Assembly (NCBI GenBank): GCA_050331695.1
Contig: JBHJGP010000009.1
Location: 1-64,000, forward strand
Direction of reading: 5' to 3'
Length of the DNA stretch: 64,000 nt
From: JBHJGP01 sp050331695
GTDB lineage: Bacteria; Pseudomonadota; Alphaproteobacteria; Geminicoccales; Geminicoccaceae
Part shown: in pieces, positions 17,791 to 26,507 of the stretch
How the letters are laid out: every line of letters starts with the position of its first letter
How positions within the stretch are numbered: the stretch's first letter is position 1
The notes under the pieces: generated by a model
What the model was told of the DNA's origin: nothing
The model's database searches: none
What the model saw: only the letters and a program-made list of their open reading frames with translations
Program-made: the position numbers and the translations under genes

Positions 17791-18054
17791 TCAACTCTCG
17801 ATATCGACGCTTTCCAGCATCACGTCCTGGGCGCGCCGGTCGGTAATGTCGTCGGAAACCGTGACGTCGAGGGCCGCGCCCTCGGCGATCGTTCCCCGCG
17901 CGGCCTCGCGAAAATGCTCGGCGCAATGGGCCGCCGACATGTGAGAGAGGGCACCGCACCAGACCCTGACCCTGGTCACGCGAGACGCGCGTTCCTGTTC
18001 AGCGATCTTTTCGATCCGGCGGATCAATCCGGTCATCAGCGAGGCTTCATGCAT
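17791..18054 (-). CDS. hypA: Short HypA-like nickel metallochaperone lacking the zinc domain
   Basis: The 87-residue protein begins with the nickel-binding MHEAS (His2) and matches the N-terminal domain of HypA (MTGLIRRIEKIA, VRVWCGALSHMSAAH). Standard HypA has about 115 residues, with two CxxC motifs that form a structural zinc site; here only one or two isolated cysteines occur and the frame ends at residue 87. Since the start and nickel motif are intact and the gene overlaps the protease gene by 8 bases, it seems a genuine short form rather than a broken gene. Its role would be nickel delivery to the group 3b hydrogenase. HypB is not in the window. Confidence 0.85.
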   Translation of the reverse strand: MHEASLMTGLIRRIEKIAEQERASRVTRVRVWCGALSHMSAAHCAEHFREAARGTIAEGAALDVTVSDDITDRRAQDVMLESVDIES

Positions 18055-18520
18055 CGATTTGCCGGGTGATGTCGGCGGCCACGTCTTCGGCTGCCTGCAG
18101 CACGGCCGGTGATAGGGAGGCGCCCATGTCGAAAATCGCGCCCTCGATCGCGTAGACTTGACATCTCTCAGGCAGCGAGCCGAGCGCGCGCGCCAGCTCG
18201 ATGGCCTGAGCGACGCCGAAACCATGGGACGACGTTTCACCGAGGTCAGCAGGGAGGGGGCCGTCAGCGGCCTCGAAGCGTCGATAGGTGCCCAAGGCGT
18301 CACCCGACGAAGCCGCGTCGATGATCGCCACATACTCCCGGCCGGCGAACGCTTCCACCAACGAGGTGGTCTCGCCCGAGTGCTCCGCCAGCTCAAGACC
18401 GTCTTGAGGAAGGGTCCTCGCCAACCTGTCGCGCAGAAGCTCGATCACCTTTCGACCGGCGCCGTCGTCACCCCGATCGGGGTTGCCGACGCCGATGATC
18501 AGGACGGGCTCGCTGGTCAT
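18047..18520 (-). CDS. Hydrogenase maturation endopeptidase (HyaD/HycI type)
   Basis: A 157-residue protease with the family start VLIIGVGNPDRGDDGAG, where the aspartate/glutamate positions bind nickel, plus AIIDAA and a SSHGFGVAQAIELA segment. It removes the C-terminal tail of the large subunit after nickel insertion. It lies 9 bases downstream of the large-subunit gene, whose product still carries a nine-residue tail after the DPCxxCxxH motif, so enzyme and substrate are encoded side by side. Confidence 0.93.
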   Translation of the reverse strand: MTSEPVLIIGVGNPDRGDDGAGRKVIELLRDRLARTLPQDGLELAEHSGETTSLVEAFAGREYVAIIDAASSGDALGTYRRFEAADGPLPADLGETSSHGFGVAQAIELARALGSLPERCQVYAIEGAIFDMGASLSPAVLQAAEDVAADITRQIDA

Positions 18521-18529
18521 CGATGCCGT

Positions 18530-19819
18530 TCAACCGCGATCCAGGTCGAGCCGGAGGAAGTGGGTCGCGCATGAGATGCATGGGTCATAGTTGCGCACGG
18601 TCTGCTCGCACCGCCAGCGGAGATCCTCGTCGGTCATGTTCAGCCACTGGGGAATGAAGGTGCAGAGATCCTCTTCGATCGTCGCCTGATTCTGAGAGGT
18701 GGGCGGGATGATAACCGCTTCCTCAATCGAGCCGTCGTCGGACAGCCGATAGCGGTGATAGAGCATGCCTCGCGGCGCCTCTGTCGCGGCATGGCCGGTT
18801 CCGGCCTTGGCCTCCAGGGGCACCGAGGCCGCGTCCGGCTCCTCGTACTCTCGAATGATGCGAAGCGCCTCGTCGAACGCGAACAGGATCTCGACGCTGC
18901 GGACGATGATGCTTTGGTAGGGATTTTTGCAGGTGGGTCCGAGACCGACCTCACTTGCCAGATCCCGGGCGATAGCGGGCAGCTTGTCGAAATTCAGGCT
19001 GTAGCGGGCCATCGGGCCGGCGAAATAATGACCCCGCCCCTTGATCCGGCTGTGAAGGGCCGTCGATTGCGGCATGTGGATCTCTTCGAAGTGATCCGGA
19101 TAGGCGCTCGCGTCGATGTCGAGCCCGCGGTTCGAGACGATCCGCCCCTCGTTGAACGGATATTCGTCCGGATGGCGGATGCAGACGAACTCGTAGTCAC
19201 GCTCCACGTTCGGAAAGTCGAAGCCCGCGACCCAGCGGACGGTTTCGATCGCGGCGTCGCGGCCCCGCTCCAGCGTATCGACCAGGCCCTTTAAGGTCTT
19301 CTTGGCAGGTGCCTTATAGAAGCCGCCGACCTTGACGTTGACCGGGTGGATCTCCCGGCCGCCGACCGTCGCCACGATCTCGTTGCCGGCCTTCTTCATG
19401 GCGAGGCCGCGCTTGACGATATCGGGCTCGTCCTTGGCCAGATCGATGGCGCTCGGATAGCCCAGGAAATCCGGCGCGTGCAGCATGTAGACATGAAGCC
19501 CGTGGCTCTCGATCCACTCGCCGCAATAGAGCAGGCGGCGAAGCGCGCGGATCGGCCCGGTGATCTTGGCGCCGATCGCGGCCTCCATGGCGTGAACGGC
19601 GCTCATCTGATAGGCGACCGGGCAGATGCCGCAGATCCGGGCGGTGATGTCGGGGGCCTCGGTGAAGGCGCGGCCCCGCATGAAGCCTTCGAAGAATCGG
19701 GGCGGTTCATAGATTTTGAGTTCTGCTTCCTTCACCTCACCGTCGCGGATCGTCACTTTGAGCGCGCCTTCGCCCTCGACCCGAGCGAGCTGGCTGACCT
19801 TGATCGTCTTAGCCGTCAT
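18530..19819 (-). CDS. hyhL: Group 3b-type [NiFe]-hydrogenase large (alpha) subunit
   Basis: The 429-residue protein has the nickel ligands in C63-GI-C66 ([15 protein letters not shown]) and DP-C414-IS-C417-ATH420, followed by a nine-residue C-terminal extension (421-429) for protease processing. Length and motif pattern fit the cytoplasmic NAD(P)-linked group 3b enzymes, also called sulfhydrogenases. The start is ATG 19819, overlapping the small-subunit gene by 11 bases. With HyhS, HyhG and HyhB it would form a soluble hydrogenase that interconverts H2 and NAD(P)H; some relatives reduce sulfur to sulfide in vitro. Confidence 0.96.
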   Translation of the reverse strand: MTAKTIKVSQLARVEGEGALKVTIRDGEVKEAELKIYEPPRFFEGFMRGRAFTEAPDITARICGICPVAYQMSAVHAMEAAIGAKITGPIRALRRLLYCGEWIESHGLHVYMLHAPDFLGYPSAIDLAKDEPDIVKRGLAMKKAGNEIVATVGGREIHPVNVKVGGFYKAPAKKTLKGLVDTLERGRDAAIETVRWVAGFDFPNVERDYEFVCIRHPDEYPFNEGRIVSNRGLDIDASAYPDHFEEIHMPQSTALHSRIKGRGHYFAGPMARYSLNFDKLPAIARDLASEVGLGPTCKNPYQSIIVRSVEILFAFDEALRIIREYEEPDAASVPLEAKAGTGHAATEAPRGMLYHRYRLSDDGSIEEAVIIPPTSQNQATIEEDLCTFIPQWLNMTDEDLRWRCEQTVRNYDPCISCATHFLRLDLDRG

Positions 19820-20588
19820 GGCGCTGGCTCTCCTGGCGGAATGGCTCGGCGTTGACGTTGAAGCTGCCGTAGAGATGGCGGAGCGTCCGCTGGTCGACAC
19901 CGAGCTTTGTGAGCCAGGGTCGGAGTGCCTCGGTGTTGGGGCTCTCCATCGGTCCGAAGCAGCCGTAGCAGCCGCGATCGATGCTCGGGCAGAGGGCGCC
20001 GCAGCCCGCATGGGTCACGGGGCCGAGACAGGGTGTGCCGTGAGCGACCATCACGCAGACATTGCCCCGCTGCTTGCACTCGATGCAGACACTATGGTTG
20101 ACGATCGCCGGCTTGCGCTCGGCGAGAAAGGCGGCCAACAGCTCGAGCAGCTGGCTTTTGTCGATCGGGCAGCCCCTGAGCTCGAAATCGACCGGCACGT
20201 GCTCGGCGATAGGCGTCGAGGTGGCGAGCGTGTCGATATAGTCGGGCCGGGCGTAGACCACATTGATGAAGTCCTTCACGTCCCGAAAGTTGCGCAACGC
20301 CTGAATGCCGCCCGAGGTGGCGCAGGCGCCGATGGTGATTAGCACCTTGGATTGGCGGCGGATTTCCTGAATGCGTTCGGCGTCATGGGCGGTGGTGATC
20401 GACCCCTCGACCAGGGAGATGTCGTAAGGCCCCTCGAGCTCGGCGCGGGTTGCCTCCAGGAACACCGCGATCTCGACGGCGCCGGCGACCGTCAGAAGCT
20501 CATCCTCGCAGTCCAGAAGCGAGAGCTGGCAGCCGTCGCAGGAGGCGAACTTCCAGACGGCCAGCTTCGGTCTCGCGCGGTTTGCCAT
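19809..20588 (-). CDS. hyhS: Hydrogenase small (delta) subunit
   Basis: This 259-residue protein has the proximal-cluster motif C17-DG-C20 near the N-terminus, GACATSGG in the middle, and cysteine-rich stretches ([33 protein letters not shown]) that bind the remaining 4Fe-4S clusters. There is no Tat signal, so the enzyme is cytoplasmic. The order small then large with an 11-base overlap is typical of the group 3b operons. Confidence 0.95.
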   Translation of the reverse strand: MANRARPKLAVWKFASCDGCQLSLLDCEDELLTVAGAVEIAVFLEATRAELEGPYDISLVEGSITTAHDAERIQEIRRQSKVLITIGACATSGGIQALRNFRDVKDFINVVYARPDYIDTLATSTPIAEHVPVDFELRGCPIDKSQLLELLAAFLAERKPAIVNHSVCIECKQRGNVCVMVAHGTPCLGPVTHAGCGALCPSIDRGCYGCFGPMESPNTEALRPWLTKLGVDQRTLRHLYGSFNVNAEPFRQESQRHDG

Positions 20589-20592
20589 GATC

Positions 20593-21462
20593 TCAGAGCT
20601 CCTTCACCGTCAAGAGATCGCGCAATCGATCGAAGCTCATGACCGCCCCGTCCCGGCAGATGAGGTAAGGCCCCCACTGGCAGCGACCACAATGGCCGAG
20701 GCCGCATTTCATATGCCGTTCCATGGAAAGATGGATGGCCTCCTCGGCGACGCCGGTCTCGCGAAGCGCTTGGGCCACGAAGCGCATCATGATCTCGGGG
20801 CCGCATACGAGCGCCACGGTGTCGGCGGGATCGAACGCCGCGTAGCGGATCAGGTTGGTGACGACGCCGACGTGACCGCGCCAATCGGTGTCGGCATGAT
20901 CGACCGTGACTTCGACTTGGAGATCGAGCTGGCGACGCCAGCCGGCGAGCTCGTCGGGGTAGAGAATGTCGCCGGTGCCACGGGCCCCGTGCAAGAGCGC
21001 CACTTGGCCGTAACGCTCCCTGTTGGCCAGCAAATGGTAGATTGCCGGTCTGAGGGGCGCCAGGCCGAGGCCGCCGGCGATGACCAGCACGTCATGGCCG
21101 TCGGCCTCCTGCACCGGCCAGGCGGTACCGAACGGCCCCCGGACACCGATGACCGCGCCAGGCTCCACGGCGGCGAGCGCGTGAGAAACCCTGCCCACAT
21201 CCCGGATGGTGTGGACCAACGTCGCGGGCTCGGTCGCGTCACCGCTCACGCTGATCGCGGCTTCGCCCACACCTGGGGCGTAGAGCATGTTGAATTGGCC
21301 AGGTTCGAACGCGAGGAGATGGGGATCGTTGACGTCTAGTTCGATGGTCCAGACGTCGTCCAATTCCTGCCGCCTGGCCATCACCTTGGCGAAGCTTGGG
21401 ATCATCGGATCGGTGACGAAGGGCGTTTCCGAGCGCTGTGTCGCCACGGCTGGAAAAGTCAT
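20593..21462 (-). CDS. hyhG: Hydrogenase gamma subunit (FAD/NAD(P)H and 2Fe-2S diaphorase)
   Basis: A 289-residue ferredoxin-reductase-like protein: an FAD-binding barrel ([12 protein letters not shown]), an NAD(P)-binding domain ([24 protein letters not shown]) and a C-terminal 2Fe-2S cysteine set ([10 protein letters not shown] and LIC). It links hydrogen oxidation to NAD(P)+ reduction. Four bases separate it from the small-subunit gene downstream and the cNMP-binding-domain gene upstream. Confidence 0.94.
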   Translation of the reverse strand: MTFPAVATQRSETPFVTDPMIPSFAKVMARRQELDDVWTIELDVNDPHLLAFEPGQFNMLYAPGVGEAAISVSGDATEPATLVHTIRDVGRVSHALAAVEPGAVIGVRGPFGTAWPVQEADGHDVLVIAGGLGLAPLRPAIYHLLANRERYGQVALLHGARGTGDILYPDELAGWRRQLDLQVEVTVDHADTDWRGHVGVVTNLIRYAAFDPADTVALVCGPEIMMRFVAQALRETGVAEEAIHLSMERHMKCGLGHCGRCQWGPYLICRDGAVMSFDRLRDLLTVKEL

Positions 21463-21466
21463 GGCG

Positions 21467-21940
21467 TCACGCCGGCTTGCCGTAGAGATCGAGAAGCTGC
21501 AGGCGGGTGGTGTGAAGGCGCTTGGCCAGCGCCGGCACGAACCGCTTCATCAGCTCGTAGCCCAGATGATTGTCCGTCTCGCACTTTTTTCTCAGGCAAT
21601 CGGCGTCCAGCGAGATCGCGCGAACGAGCTCCAGCGCCTTGGCGTCGTAGCTCCAGCGATAGGGCGGAACCAGCCAGGAGATGCCGACGATCTCGCCTTC
21701 GCCGGCGGTCAGGAAGCGCATCGGCACCCGGCCAGGCGCCTTGATCTCCAGGCCCACCCGGCCATGGCGGATCAGGTAGAACGCCGCCGCCTTGTCACCC
21801 TCGTTGAACAGATAGCTGCCGGCATCGAAGCGCACATTCTTGGCGCAGCCGCTGACCAACTCCGAGAAGGACGGGTCCAGGTCCCTGAAGAACTCGTGCT
21901 CGGCGATGATCCACTCTAGCCCATGCTGTTGCATGCTCAA
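21467..21940 (-). CDS. Cyclic-nucleotide-binding-domain protein without DNA-binding domain
   Basis: The 157-residue protein is a single Crp-like beta-roll ([40 protein letters not shown]) ending in two helices ([20 protein letters not shown]). It has no helix-turn-helix. It is embedded between hyhB and hyhG, overlapping hyhB by 4 bases, so it is made in step with the hydrogenase. It may act as an accessory or regulatory subunit that senses a nucleotide or redox cue; the ligand is unknown. Confidence 0.85.
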   Translation of the reverse strand: MSMQQHGLEWIIAEHEFFRDLDPSFSELVSGCAKNVRFDAGSYLFNEGDKAAAFYLIRHGRVGLEIKAPGRVPMRFLTAGEGEIVGISWLVPPYRWSYDAKALELVRAISLDADCLRKKCETDNHLGYELMKRFVPALAKRLHTTRLQLLDLYGKPA

Positions 21941-23100
21941 CGCACCTCACTGTCTTGGATCGCCTTCACCTCTTCGGTAATGTCGATGCCCACCGGGCAC
22001 CAGGTGACGCAGCGGCCGCAACCGACGCAACCGCTCTCGCCGAACTGGTCATGCCAGGTGGCGAGCTTGTGGGTCATCCACTGGCGATAGCGGGAACGGG
22101 CCGAATGCCGCACGCTGCCGCCGTGAACGTAAGCGAAATCGAGGCCGAAGCAGGAGGCCCATTGCCTGGTCCGGGAGATCTCTTGATCGTCGAAATGGGT
22201 CCCCTCGTCGACCTGCGTGCAGAAGCAGGTGGGGCAGACCATCGTGCAGTTGCCGCAACTGAGACAGCGTTCGGCCACCTCGTCCCAGCGGGGATGATCC
22301 AGATTGCGAAGCAGGAGTTCGTGAACCCGGTCGGCCGGTTTGTGGCGGGTCATGCTGGCCGCGGTCCGGTCGCTGACCTCCTGGGCGGTCTGGACATCGT
22401 CGGGCGTTGCGTTCTCACAAGGCATCTGGTCGAGGAAAGCACGTCCCCGCTCGCTGCCGACCTCCACGAGAAGACGATGATCACCGGCCGGATCGAGCTC
22501 GGTAATTGCCAGATCGAACCCCCGCTCGGCCTTCGGCCCGGATCCCATCGAGCTGCAAAAACAGGTGGCGGCCGCCTGGGCGCAATTGACCGGCAGGATG
22601 AACACGTCCTTTCGGCGCGCTTGATAATGGGCGTCCTGATAGGCGCCCTCCTGAAACACGCGGTCCTGGATCTCCATGGCGCGGATATCGCAAGGGCGGA
22701 CACCGATGAAGGCGAGCCTGGGTTCGGCCGGTCGGGGTTGCTCGAACCGGTAGCCGTTACCGTCTTTCGAGGCCTTCCACATCTGCTGCACCGGCGGATG
22801 CAGGAAGCGTTTGATGGCGTGGGGGCCGACGACGTAGCCGAACAGGGCCCGGTCGTCGCGGCGCTTCAGCCGATAATGTCCGCCGTCCTGCTCGTCGGAC
22901 CAACCCACCGGTAAATCGGCGGTGCCTTCCACCTCGTCATAGACGATCGCGCCATCCCGGACGGTTGGGCCGATCGTCTGGTAGCCATCACGCCGAAGCA
23001 GGGCCAGCAACCGGTCAAGGCCAGCCGCATCGATCAGCGAGAAACCGCCATGGACTTTTGTGTTCCCGACGATGACCGGTCTCCCTGGTGGCGGGCGCAA
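21937..23100 (-). CDS. hyhB: Hydrogenase beta subunit, dicluster 4Fe-4S protein
   Basis: With start TTG 23100 the protein has 387 residues. The C-terminal half carries two 4Fe-4S motifs, [14 protein letters not shown] and [12 protein letters not shown], and the middle has the DUF-like [11 protein letters not shown] and [13 protein letters not shown] segments seen in HyhB/AsrA proteins. It passes electrons between HyhG and HyhS. The frame is open further up to TTG 23163, but that codon is part of the FNR box, and the predicted transcript starts near 23115, so the downstream TTG with its AGGGGCAGGA site is the likelier start. It is the first gene of the hydrogenase operon. Confidence 0.9.
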   Translation of the reverse strand: MRPPPGRPVIVGNTKVHGGFSLIDAAGLDRLLALLRRDGYQTIGPTVRDGAIVYDEVEGTADLPVGWSDEQDGGHYRLKRRDDRALFGYVVGPHAIKRFLHPPVQQMWKASKDGNGYRFEQPRPAEPRLAFIGVRPCDIRAMEIQDRVFQEGAYQDAHYQARRKDVFILPVNCAQAAATCFCSSMGSGPKAERGFDLAITELDPAGDHRLLVEVGSERGRAFLDQMPCENATPDDVQTAQEVSDRTAASMTRHKPADRVHELLLRNLDHPRWDEVAERCLSCGNCTMVCPTCFCTQVDEGTHFDDQEISRTRQWASCFGLDFAYVHGGSVRHSARSRYRQWMTHKLATWHDQFGESGCVGCGRCVTWCPVGIDITEEVKAIQDSEVR

Positions 23101-23114
23101 TCGATCCTGCCCCT

Positions 23115-23163
23115 GGGACCGATCTTGTCGTCTTCGTTTCGAAATCGGTTTGATCAGGATCAA
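23115..23163 (-). promoter_or_regulatory. FNR-type class II promoter of the hydrogenase operon
   Basis: TTGATCAGGATCAA at 23150-23163 is a perfect FNR/ANR consensus palindrome. Counting 41.5 bases from its centre (23156.5) gives a start at about 23115, and the -10 position 23127-23122 then reads CAAGAT. The hyhB start follows after a 15-base leader that holds AGGGGCAGGA. This predicts oxygen-dependent control of hyhB-cNMP-hyhG-hyhS-hyhL-protease-hypA. Confidence 0.75.
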
Positions 23164-23414
23164 TGCGCCGTTGTGGCGATGACGACCGATCTCCCTACAA
23201 TCCCCGTCGCGATATCATTTGTTGCCAAGCCGACATCCCCCAACAATCTTGACGGCGCCACCGGTTCACATGGGTGACGGCCATTTTGTTCGCGATGGTC
23301 AGGATGGTCGCGCTAGAAGCGTCGCGATGTCCGTCGGTTAGGGCAGCGAATGAGGGAACAATCAGAGGATACAAGAAAATAATGTGGTTAAAACAAACAC
23401 ATAGATAGATAGAG
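23164..23414. other. Intergenic stretch between hydrogenase promoter and tRNA-Ser
   Basis: No gene is supported here. It holds short A+T-richer patches and a small ATAG tandem (23401-23412) next to the tRNA 3' end. No clear terminator hairpin was found for the tRNA. Confidence 0.6.
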
Positions 23415-23507
23415 TGGCGGAGCGGGAGGGATTCGAACCCTCGATACGGCTATTAACCGTATACTCCCTTAGCAGGGGAGCGCCTTCAGCCACTCGGCCA
23501 CCGCTCC
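23415..23507 (-). tRNA. tRNA-Ser (anticodon GCU), with encoded CCA
   Basis: Read on the minus strand, the acceptor arm GGAGCGG pairs with CCGCTCC, followed by G and an encoded CCA. The anticodon arm is CTCCC-CTGCTAA-GGGAG with anticodon GCT. There is a long variable arm (ATACGG paired with CCGTAT), typical of serine tRNAs, and a T arm GAGGG-TTCGAAT-CCCTC. It decodes AGC/AGU. Confidence 0.97.
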
Positions 23508-23583
23508 GTCGCCAGTGAGCCGCCCTTCTATCCAAGCGTTCCGAAGGCGTCAATCGACCCAGACGAGACACCTTTTGGCGCGC

Positions 23584-24072
23584 TCAGTGGCGCACCGAGC
23601 CGCTGACGATGCCGCCGGTCAATCGCACAAGTTCCTGGAAGCTGGTCTCGAACACGCAGTGGGGATGACCGGCCGCGGCGAACAGCCGATCGAAGCGAGC
23701 GAGGCTTTGGTCGAGCACCACCGGCAGGTGGGTCCGATGGCCCACGGGCGCCACGCCGCCGATGGTGAAGCCGGTCTCTGCCTTGATCCTGTCGGGCCCA
23801 GCCCTTGAGGGCTCGCTCGACAATTGGAGCGCCTCTCGGAGCGCCTTGGTGTCGCATCGCCGGTCACCGGCGATGAGCGCTAGAATCAGATGTTCGTCGG
23901 TTGCGAACAGAAGGGATTTGACGATCTGGCCAAGCGGCGCGCCGAGGCTGTCGGCCGCCTCCTGAGCGGAACGGGCGGTGGTGTTCAACACGATCACCCG
24001 GGCTGGCGAACCGGCGGCCTCGAGCGCCGCCTGCACCCGCCGAACCGGCTCGCTCTGCAATAGCTCGCTCAC
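23584..24072 (-). CDS. ybaK: YbaK/EbsC-family aminoacyl-tRNA deacylase
   Basis: A 162-residue protein of the YbaK/ProX editing family: LGQIVKSLLF with the conserved lysine, IAGDRRCD, TGFTIGGVAPVGH, and the C-terminal FTSFQELVRLTGG-like segment. Such enzymes hydrolyse mischarged tRNA, for example Cys-tRNA(Pro). The start is GTG 24072, overlapping the stop of the TPP-enzyme gene by 4 bases, so the two are co-translated. The link between the pair is unclear. Confidence 0.92.
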   Translation of the reverse strand: MSELLQSEPVRRVQAALEAAGSPARVIVLNTTARSAQEAADSLGAPLGQIVKSLLFATDEHLILALIAGDRRCDTKALREALQLSSEPSRAGPDRIKAETGFTIGGVAPVGHRTHLPVVLDQSLARFDRLFAAAGHPHCVFETSFQELVRLTGGIVSGSVRH

Positions 24073-25721
24073 GATGGTCTCGCCAGATCAGCCAGGCTCT
24101 TGCCGGGCATGATCTGATCGGGATCGATGACGAGCTCGATCAGGGAGGGCCCCTCTGCTTCCAGCGCCCGTTCCAAGGCCGGACCGAACGCCGCTGTCGT
24201 TTCGATCTGTTCGCCCCGGGCACCGTAGGCCCGGGCCAGGGCGGCGAAATCCGGATTGGCGATCGCGGTGCCGCTGGTTCGTCCCGGATAGGCCCGTTCC
24301 TGATGCATCCGGATGGTGCCGAACATGCCGTTATTGACCACGAGGATGATCAGCTTCGTCTGGTACTGGACCGCCGTCGCCAGCTCCTGGCCATTCATCA
24401 GAAAACAGCCGTCGCCGGCGAAGGCGAGGACCGGTGTGCGGGGACGGCAAAGCGCAGCCGCGACTGCGGCGGGCATACCATAGCCCATGGACCCGCTGGT
24501 CGGCGCAAGCTGAGTCATGAACCGGCGAAAAATGTAAAATCGGTTGACCCATGAGGCGTAATTACCAGCGCCGTTGCAGACGATCGCGTCAGCCGGCAGC
24601 CGCTCACGGATATGGGCCAGGACCTCGCTCAGATTGAGAGCTCCGGGCGCGGGCACCGGTTCGACATGGGCTCGGTAGTCCCGGTGCGCGGCTTCAGTCC
24701 GGGCCCGCCAGGGAATGGCCTCCGGCGCCGGCAGGTTGGCGAGCGCTTCCGCCAGGCGATTGACACCACTGACGATACCGAGGCTGGGTTGGTAGACGCG
24801 CCCGACTTCGTGCGGATCGGCGACCGCGTGCACAAGTGCCTGGTCGGTTCGGGTTTGCGAGATCAGCGTGTAGCCGTCTGTCGACGCTTCCGAGAGGCGG
24901 GTGCCGAGTGCCAGGACCAGATCGGCGCCCTCGATGCGGGATCGCAAGCTCGGATTGATGCCGAGGCCGACATGGCCGGCATAGCAGGGGTGGGCGTTGT
25001 CGAACAGCGACTGGCGGCGAAAGCTGCAGCCCACGGGCAGCTGCCAGTTTTCCGCGAATTTGCGCATCGCCTGGTAGCCATCCGCTTGCCATCCGCCGCC
25101 GCCGAGGATGACAAAAGGTCTTTCCGCGGCCGCCAACATGTCACCAAGCCGGGTGATCGCGGCCGGATCGGGTGACGCTTCGATGCTCGCGCTGGCCGCC
25201 GCCGGTGGGCATTCCACCTGGTCCCGCAGCATGTCTTCGGGCAGGGCCAACACGACCGGACCTGGCCGTCCGGCCGTGGCCGTGGCGAAGGCTCGATGGA
25301 CGAACTCGGGGAGACGGCGCGCATCGTCGACCTCGATGACCAGCTTCGCAACGTCACCGAAAAAGGCTTTGTAGTCGATCTCCTGGAACGCTTCGCGCTC
25401 GCGCATGTCGCGGCCGACCTGGCCGATCAGCAGGACAAGGGGCACGCTGTCCTGGCGCGCAATGTGCAACGCAGGGCTGGCATTGGTGGCGCCAGGCCCG
25501 CGGGTCACGAAAGCGACGCCCGGCCTGCCGCTGAGGCGGCCGGCAGCGTCCGCCATCATGGCCGCACCGCCTTCTTGTCGACAGACGATGAAGCGTATGG
25601 TCGGGTGATCGAACAGCGCGTCGAGCGCGGCCAGGTAACTCTCCCCCGGCACGCCGAAGATCAGCGAGACCCCTTCGACTTCGAGTTGGTCGATCAGTAT
25701 CTGCCCGCCCGTGCGCACCAT
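24069..25721 (-). CDS. Thiamine-diphosphate enzyme, acetolactate synthase large-subunit-like
   Basis: This 550-residue protein has the three-domain layout of the acetolactate synthase/benzoylformate decarboxylase group. An N-terminal PYR domain contains RQEGGAAMMADAAGR with the catalytic Glu, a middle domain follows, and the C-terminal PP domain has GDGCFLMNGQELATA...NNGMFG, the TPP/Mg motif. No small regulatory subunit (ilvN) is adjacent, so it is probably not the biosynthetic acetolactate synthase; a decarboxylase or 2-oxoacid lyase of unknown substrate is likelier. Confidence 0.9.
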   Translation of the reverse strand: MVRTGGQILIDQLEVEGVSLIFGVPGESYLAALDALFDHPTIRFIVCRQEGGAAMMADAAGRLSGRPGVAFVTRGPGATNASPALHIARQDSVPLVLLIGQVGRDMREREAFQEIDYKAFFGDVAKLVIEVDDARRLPEFVHRAFATATAGRPGPVVLALPEDMLRDQVECPPAAASASIEASPDPAAITRLGDMLAAAERPFVILGGGGWQADGYQAMRKFAENWQLPVGCSFRRQSLFDNAHPCYAGHVGLGINPSLRSRIEGADLVLALGTRLSEASTDGYTLISQTRTDQALVHAVADPHEVGRVYQPSLGIVSGVNRLAEALANLPAPEAIPWRARTEAAHRDYRAHVEPVPAPGALNLSEVLAHIRERLPADAIVCNGAGNYASWVNRFYIFRRFMTQLAPTSGSMGYGMPAAVAAALCRPRTPVLAFAGDGCFLMNGQELATAVQYQTKLIILVVNNGMFGTIRMHQERAYPGRTSGTAIANPDFAALARAYGARGEQIETTAAFGPALERALEAEGPSLIELVIDPDQIMPGKSLADLARPS

Positions 25722-25788
25722 TGCTTCCCCCTCAAAACTCGGCTCGAGAGCTAGCAGAGCCGGCGCGCAGGGCCATAGAGGAAATCGC

Positions 25789-26412
25789 TCAGGTGGCGCC
25801 GGACGAGCGCTCTTGCAGCAGATCGATCAGACCGTCTATTCCCCGGCGGGATATGACTGACGAAAACTCATTGCGCTGAGTGATCGCCTGGCTGACCCCT
25901 TCGATGACGATGTCAATGATCTTGGGCTCGCCGTCTCGATTGCGGACCCGCCAATCAATCGCTACGGGCGCCTCGTTGCGGGGGACGGCACGGGTTTCGA
26001 CGATCCTGTCGCGCTCACTGGTTTCGGTGGTTCCGGTGGTCTCGAATTCCTCGACGGCATAGTCCTCCAGATATCGGCCGTAGGTTTCCAGGACGTAAGC
26101 CCGATAGGCATCCCGGTACCGGCTCAGCTGTTGTTCGTCGAGCTGGCGATATTCGCTGCCGAGGACGAAGCGCGCGATGTGGTCGATGTCGAAGCCTCGA
26201 TCAACGAGGCGCCTAATCTCGTCGTCGCGCTGTTCCGTGCCGATGCTATCGTCACGCAAAACCTCAAACGCGTCGTTAGCCAAGGTCGCGACATGGGACC
26301 TCGCCGCTTCCGCGGTTGGCCTTTGTTGCGCAAGAGCTGGCCCAACACCGGACGTCATCAGGAACGTCGCCAAGGCGATCACAGGAAAAATGAACTGGAT
26401 TGGTTGGAGCAT
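25789..26412 (-). CDS. MlaC/Ttg2D-like periplasmic phospholipid-binding protein, copy 1
   Basis: A 207-residue protein with a signal peptide (LATFLMTSGVGPALAQ) and an MlaC fold: FDIDHIARFVLGSEYR, YRAYVLETYGRYL, IVIEGVSQAITQRNEFSSVI. MlaC ferries phospholipids between outer and inner membranes with the MlaFEDB transporter, none of which is in this window. It is a tandem paralog of the gene at 26508-27137; the closest shared stretch is near the C-terminus (EGVSQAITQRNEFSSV against EGISQALTQRNEFSSV). Confidence 0.9.
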   Translation of the reverse strand: MLQPIQFIFPVIALATFLMTSGVGPALAQQRPTAEAARSHVATLANDAFEVLRDDSIGTEQRDDEIRRLVDRGFDIDHIARFVLGSEYRQLDEQQLSRYRDAYRAYVLETYGRYLEDYAVEEFETTGTTETSERDRIVETRAVPRNEAPVAIDWRVRNRDGEPKIIDIVIEGVSQAITQRNEFSSVISRRGIDGLIDLLQERSSGAT

Positions 26413-26442
26413 GGCTCCTCGTCACCTCCTCTACTGAGCGCA

Positions 26443-26452
26443 AACAATTGTT
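26443..26452. promoter_or_regulatory. Palindrome AACAATTGTT upstream of MlaC copy 1
   Basis: A perfect 10-base palindrome lies 31 bases upstream of the MlaC copy 1 start, flanked by CGC/GCG-like bases. A related dyad, TAACAAT-N17-ATTGTTA (27195-27225), precedes copy 2. They may be sites for one shared regulator. Confidence 0.35.
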
Positions 26453-26507
26453 CGCGTTCCAGGAGGCAACGCATGCGGCGGAAAGATGATCCAAACCGAC
26501 CTGATGG

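Noticed and set aside
23401..23412. ATAG tandem repeat next to the tRNA
   Set aside because: Only three units; too short to be a meaningful repeat or attachment site. No integrase lies near the tRNA.
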